Shown: piece after piece, positions 28,999 to 35,808 of the stretch
How the letters are laid out: every line of letters begins with the position of its first letter
Position numbering within the stretch: the stretch's first letter is position 1
Program-made: the position numbers and the translations under genes
Notes under the pieces: model-generated
What the model was told of the DNA's origin: nothing
Seen by the model: the letters and a program-made list of their open reading frames with translations, nothing else
Databases searched by the model: none
Assembly (NCBI GenBank): GCA_036841525.1
Contig: DAITVZ010000057.1
Span: 1-35,808 of the forward strand
DNA from: JAAYEA01 sp012689325
Lineage (GTDB): Bacteria > Chloroflexota > Anaerolineae > JAAYEA01
DNA: 35,808 bases
Reading direction: 5' to 3'

Positions 28999-30144
28999 AT
29001 GAGCAATATGTGGGATTCGGAGACGAGCGTATCTCGCGGTCTGGCCGGAGTCGTCGCCGCAACCACCAAGATCAGCCTCATCGATGGCCAGAATGGCAAG
29101 CTCTTTTACTGCGGATATGATGCCATCGAACTGGCCCGCCGATCTTGCTATGAGGAGGTCGCCTACCTGCTGCTGAACGGCGAGCTGCCCACCGTCGCCG
29201 AGCTGGATGCGTTCAAGCAATTGTTGCGGGAGAACCGGGGGCTCAGCCCGTTCATGCTGGACCTGCTGCACGCGCTCCCTGGCGCCCACACGCCCATGGA
29301 TGCCCTGCGCACCGCGGTCTCTTCGATGTCCGCCACCGATTCCAGCCCCTCGGACCTCTCTCGCCCGGCCAACCTGAAGCGCGCCGCCCGCCTTATCGCC
29401 CAGTTCCCCACCCTGGTTTCGGCGCACTGGCGGATGCACCAGGGCGAGTCGCCGATTGCCCCCGATCCCAACCTGGGCCACGCCGCCAACTTTGCCTATA
29501 TGCTCTTTGGCCGCCAGCCCAAGGACTATGAAGCGCGGTTCCTGGATATCGCTCTGATCCTGATGGCCGAGCACGGCCTCAATGCCTCGACCTTTGCCGC
29601 TCGCGTCACCGCCTCGACGTTGGCCGACATCTATGCGGCCTTTTGCACCGCCATCGGCACCCTCAACGGCCCGCTGCACGGCGCGGCCAATGCCGAGGCC
29701 ATGAAGATGCTCCTGGAGGTCGGCCGGATCGAGGAGGTGGAGGGCTATGTGCGCGGCCAGCTCTCCATCGGCAAGCGCATCATGGGCTTTGGCCACCGGG
29801 TGTACAAGACGGCTGACCCGCGCGCGGTGCTGCTGCGCCAGATGCTGGCCGACCTGAATGGCGCCGTCTCGAGCCTGCCCTGGACCCGCATGGCCATGGC
29901 CATCGAGGACGAGGTCCACAAGCAGAAGGGGCTCTATCCCAACGTGGACTTTTACTGCGCGCCCATGCTCTATAGCATCGGCTTCCCCATCGAGATGTTC
30001 ACGCCGATCTTTGCCTGCAGCCGTACCGTGGGCTGGGCGGCGCACGTGCTGGAGCAATACAGCGATAACCGCCTGATCCGCCCCAGCGCCATCTATAATG
30101 GCCCGGAAGCGCGCGAGTACGCGCCCATCGAGCAGCGAGGCTAG
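28999..30144 (+). CDS. gltA: Citrate synthase
   Basis: The enzyme joins acetyl-CoA and oxaloacetate. The 381-residue protein has the three catalytic residues: H227 (GPLHGAANAEAM), H266 (MGFGHRVYKTADPRA) and D317 (NVDFYCAPMLYSIGFP). Its length fits the short dimeric citrate synthase group rather than the long hexameric enzymes of many Gram-negatives. ATG 28999 has AAGGGAGAG 6-7 bases upstream; the frame is open further up but without a ribosome binding site. It starts an operon with aconitase 3 bases downstream. A 2-methylcitrate synthase is a possible alternative, but the neighbours favour citrate synthesis. Confidence 0.94.
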   Translation: MSNMWDSETSVSRGLAGVVAATTKISLIDGQNGKLFYCGYDAIELARRSCYEEVAYLLLNGELPTVAELDAFKQLLRENRGLSPFMLDLLHALPGAHTPMDALRTAVSSMSATDSSPSDLSRPANLKRAARLIAQFPTLVSAHWRMHQGESPIAPDPNLGHAANFAYMLFGRQPKDYEARFLDIALILMAEHGLNASTFAARVTASTLADIYAAFCTAIGTLNGPLHGAANAEAMKMLLEVGRIEEVEGYVRGQLSIGKRIMGFGHRVYKTADPRAVLLRQMLADLNGAVSSLPWTRMAMAIEDEVHKQKGLYPNVDFYCAPMLYSIGFPIEMFTPIFACSRTVGWAAHVLEQYSDNRLIRPSAIYNGPEAREYAPIEQRG

Positions 30145-30147
30145 ATC

Positions 30148-32109
30148 ATGCCCGATAACCTGGTTCAGAAACTCGTTCGCTCTCATTTGGTCTCGGGCAG
30201 CATGAAGCGCGGCGAAGAGATCGCCCTGCGGATCGACCAGACGCTGACCCAGGACGCCACGGGGACCATGACCTACCTCGAGTTCGAGGCGATGGGCCTG
30301 CCGAGCGTCCGCAGCAAGCTGTCGGTCAGTTATGTGGACCACAACATCCTGCAGACGGGGTTCGAGAACGCCGATGACCATCGCTTCCTGCAATCAGCGG
30401 CGGCCCGGTATGGGCTCTACTTTTCGCGGCCCGGCAATGGCATCTGCCACCAGGTGCACCTGGAGCGCTTTGCCATCCCCGGCCAGACGCTCATCGGCGC
30501 GGATAGCCACACCGTCAACGCCGGCGGGCTGGGCATGCTGGCGCTCGGCGCTGGCGGTCTGGACGTGGCCGTGGCCATGGCCGGCGAGCCGCTCTACCTG
30601 CAAATGCCGCGGGTCCTGTTGGTGCGGCTGAGCGGGCGGTTGCAGCCCTGGGTGGCGGCCAAGGACGTCATCCTGGAGATCCTGCGGCGGCTCACCGTGC
30701 GCGGCGGCGTCGGCAAGATCCTCGAATACGGCGGCGAGGGCGTGGCGACGCTGAGCGCCATGCAGCGCGCCACCATCACCAACATGGGCACCGAGCTGGG
30801 CGCGACCACCTCGATCTTTCCCAGCGACCAGGTGACCCGCGAGTTCATGCGCGCCCAGGGCCGGGAGAAGGACTGGCAGCCCCTGGCCGCCGACCCTGGC
30901 GCCGAATACGATGAGGTGCTGGAGCTGGACCTCGGCGCCATCGAGCCGCTGGTGGCGCGCCCCTCCAGCCCCGATAACGTGGTCCCAGTGCGCGAGCTGG
31001 CGGGGACGCCCGTGGCGCAGGTCTGCATCGGGAGCTGCACCAACTCGTCGCTGCCCGACCTGATGACCGTGGCGGCGATCCTGCGCGGGCGCACCGTGCA
31101 CCCCAACGTCAGCCTCACCATCAGCCCTGGCACCAAGCAGGTCTATACCATGATCGCGCGCAACGGCGCGCTGGCCGACCTGATCGCCGCCGGCGCGCGC
31201 ATCCTCGAGTCGGCCTGCGGACCCTGCATCGGCATGGGGCAATCGCCGGCCACCGGCGCGGCCTCGGTGCGCAGCTTTAACCGCAATTTCCCTGGCCGCA
31301 GCGGCACCAGCCCCGACCTGGTCTACCTGGCCAGCCCGGAGGTGTGCGCCATGGCCGCGCTGCGCGGCGCTTTCGCCGACCCGCGCGAGCTGGGCGATCC
31401 GCCAACCTTTGCGGCGCCGGAGACCATGGCGGTGGATGACAACATGATCATCCCGCCGCTGCCCGCCGACGCGCCCAAGCCCGAGCTGGTGCGCGGCCCG
31501 AACATCAAGCCCTTCCCGGAGCAAAAGCCGCTGGCCAAGACGCTCCAGGGCGAGTTGCTGCTCAAGGTGGGCGATAATATCACGACCGACCACATCTCGC
31601 CGGCGGGCTCCAAGTACCTGCCGCTGCGCTCCAATATCCCGGCCCTCTCTCAGCACGTTTTCGAGGGGATCGATCCCACCTTTGCCCGGCGGGCCCAGGC
31701 GGCGCGCGACGCCGACCCGGCCAACAAGGGCTTTATCGTGGGCGGCGAGAACTATGGCCAGGGCTCGAGCCGGGAGCATGCCGCGTTGTGCCCGCTGTAT
31801 CTGGGCATCGGCGCGGTGATCGCCAAGTCCTTCGCCCGCATCCACATCGCCAACCTGGTCAACTTTGGCCTGGTGCCCTTGACCTTTGCCGATCCCGCCG
31901 ATTACGACCGGATCGCCCAGGGCGACATGCTGAGAATCGACGATGTGCTGGCTAGCGTCAGCGCTGGCCCAACCCTGACGGTCCAAAACCTGACCCAAGG
32001 GACGGCCTTCCAGGTCAAGCACACCCTGACCGAGCGGCTGATCACGATCCTCCGCATGGGCGGGCTGCTGAACTATGTTCGTCAATTACACGCCAAGGAG
32101 AACGCATGA
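30148..32109 (+). CDS. acn: Aconitate hydratase
   Basis: Aconitase isomerises citrate to isocitrate through a [4Fe-4S] cluster. The 653-residue protein has the cluster ligands C297 (CIGSCTNSS) and C357/C360 (SACGPCIGMG), the DHNILQTGFEN and GADSHTVNAGGLG substrate motifs, and the swivelling C-terminal domain with GGENYGQGSSREHAAL (catalytic Ser). It is about 100-250 residues shorter than AcnA/AcnB and resembles the short archaeal/mitochondrial-like form. It starts 3 bases after gltA and overlaps the start of the isocitrate dehydrogenase gene by four bases, so the three are translated as a unit. Confidence 0.95.
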   Translation: MPDNLVQKLVRSHLVSGSMKRGEEIALRIDQTLTQDATGTMTYLEFEAMGLPSVRSKLSVSYVDHNILQTGFENADDHRFLQSAAARYGLYFSRPGNGICHQVHLERFAIPGQTLIGADSHTVNAGGLGMLALGAGGLDVAVAMAGEPLYLQMPRVLLVRLSGRLQPWVAAKDVILEILRRLTVRGGVGKILEYGGEGVATLSAMQRATITNMGTELGATTSIFPSDQVTREFMRAQGREKDWQPLAADPGAEYDEVLELDLGAIEPLVARPSSPDNVVPVRELAGTPVAQVCIGSCTNSSLPDLMTVAAILRGRTVHPNVSLTISPGTKQVYTMIARNGALADLIAAGARILESACGPCIGMGQSPATGAASVRSFNRNFPGRSGTSPDLVYLASPEVCAMAALRGAFADPRELGDPPTFAAPETMAVDDNMIIPPLPADAPKPELVRGPNIKPFPEQKPLAKTLQGELLLKVGDNITTDHISPAGSKYLPLRSNIPALSQHVFEGIDPTFARRAQAARDADPANKGFIVGGENYGQGSSREHAALCPLYLGIGAVIAKSFARIHIANLVNFGLVPLTFADPADYDRIAQGDMLRIDDVLASVSAGPTLTVQNLTQGTAFQVKHTLTERLITILRMGGLLNYVRQLHAKENA

Positions 32110-33131
32110 CCTATCACGTGACCCTCATCCCGGGCGACGGCACCGGGCCGGAGCTGGTGGAGGCCACCCGGCGCGTGCTGGAGGCCACGGGCATCTCGTT
32201 CCAGTGGGAGATTCAGGAGGCCGGCGAAGAGGTGATGGCCAAAGAGGGCACCCCCTTGCCGGATCGCGTGCTGGACTCGATCAAGCGCAACGGCGTGGCG
32301 CTCAAGGGCCCCATCACCACGCCCATCGGCAGCGGCTTTCGCAGCGTGAACGTGGCGCTGCGCCACGCGCTGGACCTCTATGCCAACGTCCGCCCGGCGC
32401 GGAGCCTGCCCGGCGCGCGCACGCGCTATGAGGATATCGACTTGGTGATCATGCGCGAAAACAGCGAGGATCTCTACGCGGGCATCGAGCACTATGTCAT
32501 CCCTGGCGTGGCAGCCGAGTCCATCAAGATCATCACCCGCCCGGCCACGGAGCGCATCTCGCGCTTTGCCTTCGACTATGCGCGCAAGAACGGCCGTCGC
32601 AAGGTGACGGCGGTGCACAAGGCCAACATCATGAAGTTCACCGACGGGCTCTTCCTGGAGGTGGCGTCCGAGGTGGCGAAGGATTACCCCGATATCGCCT
32701 TCGAGGACCGCATCGTGGACAACATGTGCATGCAGCTCGTGCAAAAGCCCGAGATCTATGACGTGCTGCTCTGCCCCAACCTCTATGGCGACATCATCAG
32801 CGACCTGGCCTCGGGGTTGGTGGGCGGCCTGGGCGTCGCGCCCGGCGCCAACATCGGCGAGGGATTGGCCGTCTTTGAGCCGGTGCACGGCTCCGCGCCC
32901 AAGTACGCGGGGATGAACAAGGTCAACCCCACGGCCACCATCCTCAGCGGCGCGCTGATGCTGCGCTACCTGGGCGAGACCCAGGCCGCGCAGCGCGTGG
33001 AAGATGCCGTGCGCGCGGTGATCGCCGAGGGCGACCAGGTCACCTACGACCTCAAGCCGGCGGCGGACGACCCCACGGCGGTGGGCACCAGCCAGATGGC
33101 CGACGCGATCATCGCGGTGCTACGCAAGTAG
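32106..33131 (+). CDS. Isocitrate dehydrogenase (isocitrate/isopropylmalate family)
   Basis: The enzyme oxidatively decarboxylates isocitrate to 2-oxoglutarate. The 341-residue protein has IPGDGTGPELVEATR, FRSVNVALRHALDLYANVRP (substrate Ser/Arg region), MRENSEDLYAGIEH, KANIMKFTDGLF and NLYGDIISDLASGLVGG (metal Asp pair). The cofactor site reads HGSAPKYAG with K266-Y267, the residues that in E. coli and Thermus isocitrate dehydrogenase bind the 2'-phosphate of NADP; NAD enzymes usually have D-I. I therefore predict NADP preference although the short size recalls NAD types. The gltA-acn context makes isocitrate, not isopropylmalate, the likely substrate. A strong terminator follows. Confidence 0.9.
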   Translation: MTYHVTLIPGDGTGPELVEATRRVLEATGISFQWEIQEAGEEVMAKEGTPLPDRVLDSIKRNGVALKGPITTPIGSGFRSVNVALRHALDLYANVRPARSLPGARTRYEDIDLVIMRENSEDLYAGIEHYVIPGVAAESIKIITRPATERISRFAFDYARKNGRRKVTAVHKANIMKFTDGLFLEVASEVAKDYPDIAFEDRIVDNMCMQLVQKPEIYDVLLCPNLYGDIISDLASGLVGGLGVAPGANIGEGLAVFEPVHGSAPKYAGMNKVNPTATILSGALMLRYLGETQAAQRVEDAVRAVIAEGDQVTYDLKPAADDPTAVGTSQMADAIIAVLRK

Positions 33132-33147
33132 GCTAACGACGTCTGTG

Positions 33148-33186
33148 GCGGGACGGGCTCCGCGGAGCCCGTCCCGCTTTTTGTTT
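33148..33186 (+). terminator. Intrinsic terminator after the citrate synthase operon
   Basis: A perfect 30-base palindrome (33148-33177; half site GCGGGACGGGCTCCG) folds into a 13-bp-plus stem and is followed by TTTTTGTTTG. It ends the gltA-acn-isocitrate dehydrogenase transcript 16 bases after the last stop codon. Confidence 0.93.
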
Positions 33187-33194
33187 GTTGGCCG

Positions 33195-33983
33195 CTATGG
33201 CGCGGCTACGGCCGCCCAATTGGTCCGCAGCGAGCGGCCCTGGCCGTACGCCCCCCACACCGCGACCCACCACTCGAAGGGCTGCCCGTAGGCGAACCCT
33301 TCCGGCAGGCTCCCCAGGGCATAGTGGTCGTCCAGCAGATCCTCGCTGACAAAGGCGGCGAGGGTCTCGTCGCCCGCGCGCCAGGCGAGCGCCAGTTGAT
33401 AGACGTCATCCGGCGCCCAGGCGGGATCGCGGGGCAGCCAGGCAAACGTGATGGGCAGGGGGAGCGGCTCGCTGGTGTCGGGCGTGACCAGCGGGATATC
33501 GGCGATGTCGAAATCGCCGCCGGGGTGGGTCGTGGCGCCGGCGGCCGGCGTGAAGGGATAGCCGCGCCAATAGAGCAGCCGGCCCTCCGCTCCGCCCTCG
33601 TTCTCATACCGCACGCCCATGCTTTGGCCGGGGCCCAGCAGGCCAGCCTCCGCCGTGAAGGAATAGAGCCCGTCCTGATCGGTCAGGGCTTGATCCAGCG
33701 CCCCGACATACTCCTCCATCTCGTACAGGCCCAGCGTGACGCTGACATTGGCGGCCGGCTGTCCGGCCAGCGTGACCCAGCCATAGATGAGCACGGTGGG
33801 CGCCGGCGTTTGCGTCGGGGTGGGCGAGGGGGTGGCTGCCGCGGGGCGATGGTTCCGTTGGATCGCGGGCAGGGAGATCGTCCGCGTCGTCGCGGCCTCC
33901 GTCGCGTGTACCAGGGCGAGCCCCCCGAGCCAGACGATGGCCAGGCCAACGAGCGCCCTGGCCCAGGCCGTCTTGATGGGCAT
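33195..33983 (-). CDS. Secreted protein with carboxypeptidase-regulatory-like domain
   Basis: The 262-residue protein begins with a signal peptide (MPIKTAWARALVGLAIVWLG, cut probably near HATEA), then a Pro/Thr linker (TPSPTPTQTPAPTV). A beta-sandwich of the carboxypeptidase-regulatory/CnaB-like type follows (YGWVTLAGQPAANVSVTL, DGLYSFTAEAGLLGPGQ), and a C-terminal WxW-rich segment ends the protein. It is probably displayed or released outside the cell. ATG 33983 has GGAGG 5 bases upstream; the frame extends further up without support. I recognise no enzyme motif; a structural or binding role is possible. Confidence 0.75.
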   Translation of the reverse strand: MPIKTAWARALVGLAIVWLGGLALVHATEAATTRTISLPAIQRNHRPAAATPSPTPTQTPAPTVLIYGWVTLAGQPAANVSVTLGLYEMEEYVGALDQALTDQDGLYSFTAEAGLLGPGQSMGVRYENEGGAEGRLLYWRGYPFTPAAGATTHPGGDFDIADIPLVTPDTSEPLPLPITFAWLPRDPAWAPDDVYQLALAWRAGDETLAAFVSEDLLDDHYALGSLPEGFAYGQPFEWWVAVWGAYGQGRSLRTNWAAVAAP

Positions 33984-34035
33984 GGTTGCCTCCATGTTCT
34001 CGATGCGGGCAGCTTGTGCTCGCAGGGGCAACCCT

Positions 34036-34064
34036 ATTATACGACCACGGCCCCGACCACAAAA
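34036..34064 (-). promoter_or_regulatory. Possible promoter of the secreted protein gene
   Basis: A perfect TATAAT (complement of 34036-34041) lies about 53 bases before ATG 33983. The -35 position (34059-34064, TTTTGT) is poor and overlaps the T-run of the upstream terminator, so this is a weak call. Confidence 0.4.
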
Positions 34065-34094
34065 AAAGCCCCCGAGCTCGTGTGGCTCGAGGGC
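34061..34094 (-). terminator. Intrinsic terminator of the fibronectin-like gene
   Basis: On the minus strand GCCCTCGAGC (complement of 34085-34094) pairs with GCTCGGGGGC (complement of 34068-34077) with one G-U, followed by seven T (34067-34061). It lies about 25 bases after the gene's stop codon. Confidence 0.9.
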
Positions 34095-34119
34095 CTGTGA
34101 TGACTGGACGTCGTTTGGG

Positions 34120-34995
34120 CTAGCGGACTTGCCAGAAGCCCGCCAGTTGCCAGCCGGTGGTGTTGCCCGCGGCATCTTCGGCCATGATATAGAGCCGGTG
34201 CGTTCCGACGAACTGGGGGCCAAAGCTCACGGACCAGGCGACCCGCAGGGTCTTGCTTTGCGCGGCCCACTGGACGTTGCTGGACTGGGCGAATAGCGTG
34301 CCCCATGAGCTGTTGAGGCTGCCGGCGGCCTTGGCTGGGATTCCGGGTTGCCAGCCGCCCTGGCTTGCGTCAAAGAGGGAGAGAAGCCCCGAGGAGACTT
34401 CGTAGCGCAGGGCCATGCCGCCGGTCAGCACCGGGGCATCGCCGATCAGGAGATAGACCCTGGCCAGGTCCGTGTCCGGGTCCTGGAACGTGGCGGTGAA
34501 GCGCTGGGCCAGGTTGTGGCGCTTGCCCCCCGCGTTAGGGCTGACGCGCAGAGCTTGCGGCTTGGCCCAACGCCCCGCGCCAAGGTCGTAGACCGCCATC
34601 ATGAAAGAGCCGCCCGCGGGGTTCTCCGAGGTGGTGTGCTCCAGCCAGTAATAGTAGGTCTTGCCCGGCCGGGCGGTGCGGTCCAGATAGCTGTAGGAGG
34701 CGCCCGTTGCGCTGCCCGAACCCTGGCTGGGGATCGTCCGCCTGGTCAGCTTGGCGGCCTGGGCGAGGTCATGGGTGAGGCCGCGGTAGAGGTTAAAGCC
34801 GAGCGAATCCACCTCGCTGTTCGTTGTCCAGCGGATCAAGATGCCGCTCTGCGCGGGCTCCACCGACCAACTGACCACGGCCGCGGTCTCGGCGGCGGCG
34901 GGGGCGGCGCCCAGCCAGAGCGTGCTGGCGAGCAGGCCGATGGCCAGAAACCAGCGCATGCCGGCCCGCAGGTTGGGGCAAAACAGGGTTTTCAT
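34120..34995 (-). CDS. Secreted fibronectin type III-like protein
   Basis: The 291-residue protein has a signal peptide (hydrophobic core WFLAIGLLASTLWLGAA, cleavage probably after AAAE). A fibronectin-III-like domain follows (ILIRWTTNSEVDSLGFNLYRG ... KTYYYWLEHTTSE), then a second domain (KPQALRVSPNAGGKRHN onward) that ends VGTHRLYIMAEDAAGNTTGW, resembling Ig-like bacterial surface modules. ATG 34995 follows GGAGGG; a second ATG 12 codons in is possible. It should be exported, with no anchor visible. The function is unknown. It has its own promoter and terminator, so it is transcribed alone. Confidence 0.78.
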   Translation of the reverse strand: MKTLFCPNLRAGMRWFLAIGLLASTLWLGAAPAAAETAAVVSWSVEPAQSGILIRWTTNSEVDSLGFNLYRGLTHDLAQAAKLTRRTIPSQGSGSATGASYSYLDRTARPGKTYYYWLEHTTSENPAGGSFMMAVYDLGAGRWAKPQALRVSPNAGGKRHNLAQRFTATFQDPDTDLARVYLLIGDAPVLTGGMALRYEVSSGLLSLFDASQGGWQPGIPAKAAGSLNSSWGTLFAQSSNVQWAAQSKTLRVAWSVSFGPQFVGTHRLYIMAEDAAGNTTGWQLAGFWQVR

Positions 34996-35074
34996 GCTGT
35001 GACCCTCCGAGGAGCAGGCGGGGCAATGGCCCCGGCCTCACTGTGCTGACTGGAGCTATCCTTGTCTGGACCTT

Positions 35075-35103
35075 ATCATAGCAGGTCGAGGGTGGGAAAT
35101 CAA
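35075..35103 (-). promoter_or_regulatory. Promoter of the fibronectin-like gene
   Basis: On the minus strand TTGATT (complement of 35098-35103), a 17-base spacer, and TATGAT (complement of 35075-35080) with a TGC extended -10. It is divergent from the promoter at 35151. Confidence 0.8.
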
Positions 35104-35150
35104 GAGCGGGCGCTTGCGATTTGCTGACAATCACGGCGCTGGCGCCGGAT

Positions 35151-35178
35151 TTGACAACGCCAAGGCGCTGTGTAGCAT
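35151..35178 (+). promoter_or_regulatory. Promoter of the pyruvate-kinase-like gene
   Basis: TTGACA (35151-35156), a 16-base spacer and TAGCAT (35173-35178). The expected start near 35185 leaves about 37 bases before ATG 35222. Confidence 0.7.
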
Positions 35179-35221
35179 CCCAGCCAAGGGCGACGATGAA
35201 CTTGCACGAAAGGTGGTAGGG

Positions 35222-35788
35222 ATGGAAGCCAAGACACTGCTATTCGACAAGCCGGGCCGGGAGAACACCCTGGCGACCCTCGGCATCGCGCGGGAACGGG
35301 CCCAGGCGCTGGGGATCACGCAGGTGGTGGTGGCTTCCTCGCACGGCTACACAGCTCGCGAGGCGCACCGGCTCCTGGCGCCGCTGGGGATCAAGGTCAT
35401 CGCCGTGAGCATCAGCCACGGCTGGGAGAGCAAGGGCTGGTGCATGTCGCCGGAGGAGCGGGCCGAGTTGCAGGCGCTGGGGGTGATCGTCTTCACGGGC
35501 ATCCATGCGCTGGGGGATGGGGTCAGCTCGGCCTTTTCCGAAAAGCACGGCGGCCGCGCCCCGGACGAGATCGTGCGGGACACGCTCTATTGTTTCTGCC
35601 AGGGGATGAAGGTGGCGGTCGAGTGCCTGCTCATGGCCGCTGATGCGGGGCTGTTGGACATGGGCGCGGAGGTCATCTCGGTGGCGGGGACCGATAGCGG
35701 CGCGGATACGGCCATTGTCTGCCGTCCCGCCTGTCCGCGCGCCTTTCACCAGTTGCGCATCCGCGAGGTGCTGGCCAAGCCTCGCTAG
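35222..35788 (+). CDS. Stand-alone pyruvate kinase C-terminal-like domain protein
   Basis: The 188-residue protein resembles the alpha/beta (C-terminal) domain of pyruvate kinase without the catalytic barrel. It starts MEAKTLLFDKPGRENTLATL and has VVVASSHGYTAREAHRLL and VISVAGTDSGADTAIVCRP, motifs of a known family of small proteins of this type. In pyruvate kinase that domain binds allosteric effectors; the role of the isolated form is not established. ATG 35222 has AAAGG about 7 bases upstream, and the longer in-frame start at 35114 lies before the promoter. No signal peptide, so cytoplasmic. The 20 bases to the window end hold nothing I can call. Confidence 0.8.
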   Translation: MEAKTLLFDKPGRENTLATLGIARERAQALGITQVVVASSHGYTAREAHRLLAPLGIKVIAVSISHGWESKGWCMSPEERAELQALGVIVFTGIHALGDGVSSAFSEKHGGRAPDEIVRDTLYCFCQGMKVAVECLLMAADAGLLDMGAEVISVAGTDSGADTAIVCRPACPRAFHQLRIREVLAKPR

Positions 35789-35808
35789 AGCGCGCGCCGG
35801 AGCGCGGC

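Noticed and set aside
30394..32085. Long minus-strand frame opposite aconitase
   Set aside because: The plus-strand aconitase has all cluster cysteines and motifs; the antisense frame has no domain and shadow-like composition.
1..35808. Mobile element, prophage, CRISPR array or defence system
   Set aside because: No transposase, integrase, terminal repeats, Cas motifs, regular spacer-repeat pattern or toxin-antitoxin pair was seen on either strand. The gene content is housekeeping throughout.

Overview
The window is GC-rich, densely packed bacterial chromosome that carries housekeeping genes only; I see no insertion sequence, prophage, CRISPR array, rRNA or tRNA. Most genes lie on the minus strand in long operons with 4-base ATGA overlaps. 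The gene content suggests a member of the Chloroflexota (an Anaerolineae-like lineage): GAF-domain cyclases, Pro/Thr-linker lipoproteins with beta-propellers, a T-box-controlled trpS, a four-subunit 2-oxoacid:ferredoxin oxidoreductase and a Gram-positive-type EPSP synthase. The phylum is an inference from family resemblance, not something I could test.

Layout. 1-1234: end of secD and all of secF (protein export). 1260-3239: a single-domain response regulator and a GAF/class III cyclase protein, closed by a terminator. 3309-7497: thiI, a zinc-type medium-chain dehydrogenase and a YVTN-propeller lipoprotein. 7601-9387 (minus): trpS behind a tryptophan T-box, and a zinc-ribbon protein. 9505-14435 (minus): one operon korD-korA-korB-korC-nudix-cca from a near-consensus promoter. 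14625-15667 (minus): yajC and a SpoIIE-like phosphatase. 15794-19816: unlinked metabolic genes (glycosidase-like protein, SMP-30 lactonase, small membrane protein, TtcA-like tRNA thiolase, CE7 esterase), two pairs of them sharing divergent or convergent control regions.

19881-28740 (minus) is the centrepiece: aroH-pheA-aroF-tyrA-aroA-aroE-aroC-aroKB(fusion)-aroQ. It encodes all seven shikimate-pathway steps plus chorismate mutase, prephenate dehydratase and prephenate dehydrogenase, so one transcript covers the route from PEP and erythrose-4-phosphate to the immediate precursors of Phe and Tyr. A promoter, a 63-codon leader ORF with a Phe/Tyr-rich run (FFVFSAYLYFY), a competing hairpin and a strong intrinsic terminator precede it. 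Together they look like a ribosome-mediated Phe/Tyr attenuator.

28771-33186 (plus): citrate synthase, aconitase and isocitrate dehydrogenase, the oxidative TCA arm to 2-oxoglutarate, behind a ~190-base leader with three evenly spaced repeats that can each pair with one upstream arm. The korDABC enzyme could carry on from 2-oxoglutarate to succinyl-CoA. 33195-35788: two secreted proteins (minus) and a stand-alone pyruvate-kinase C-terminal-like protein (plus).
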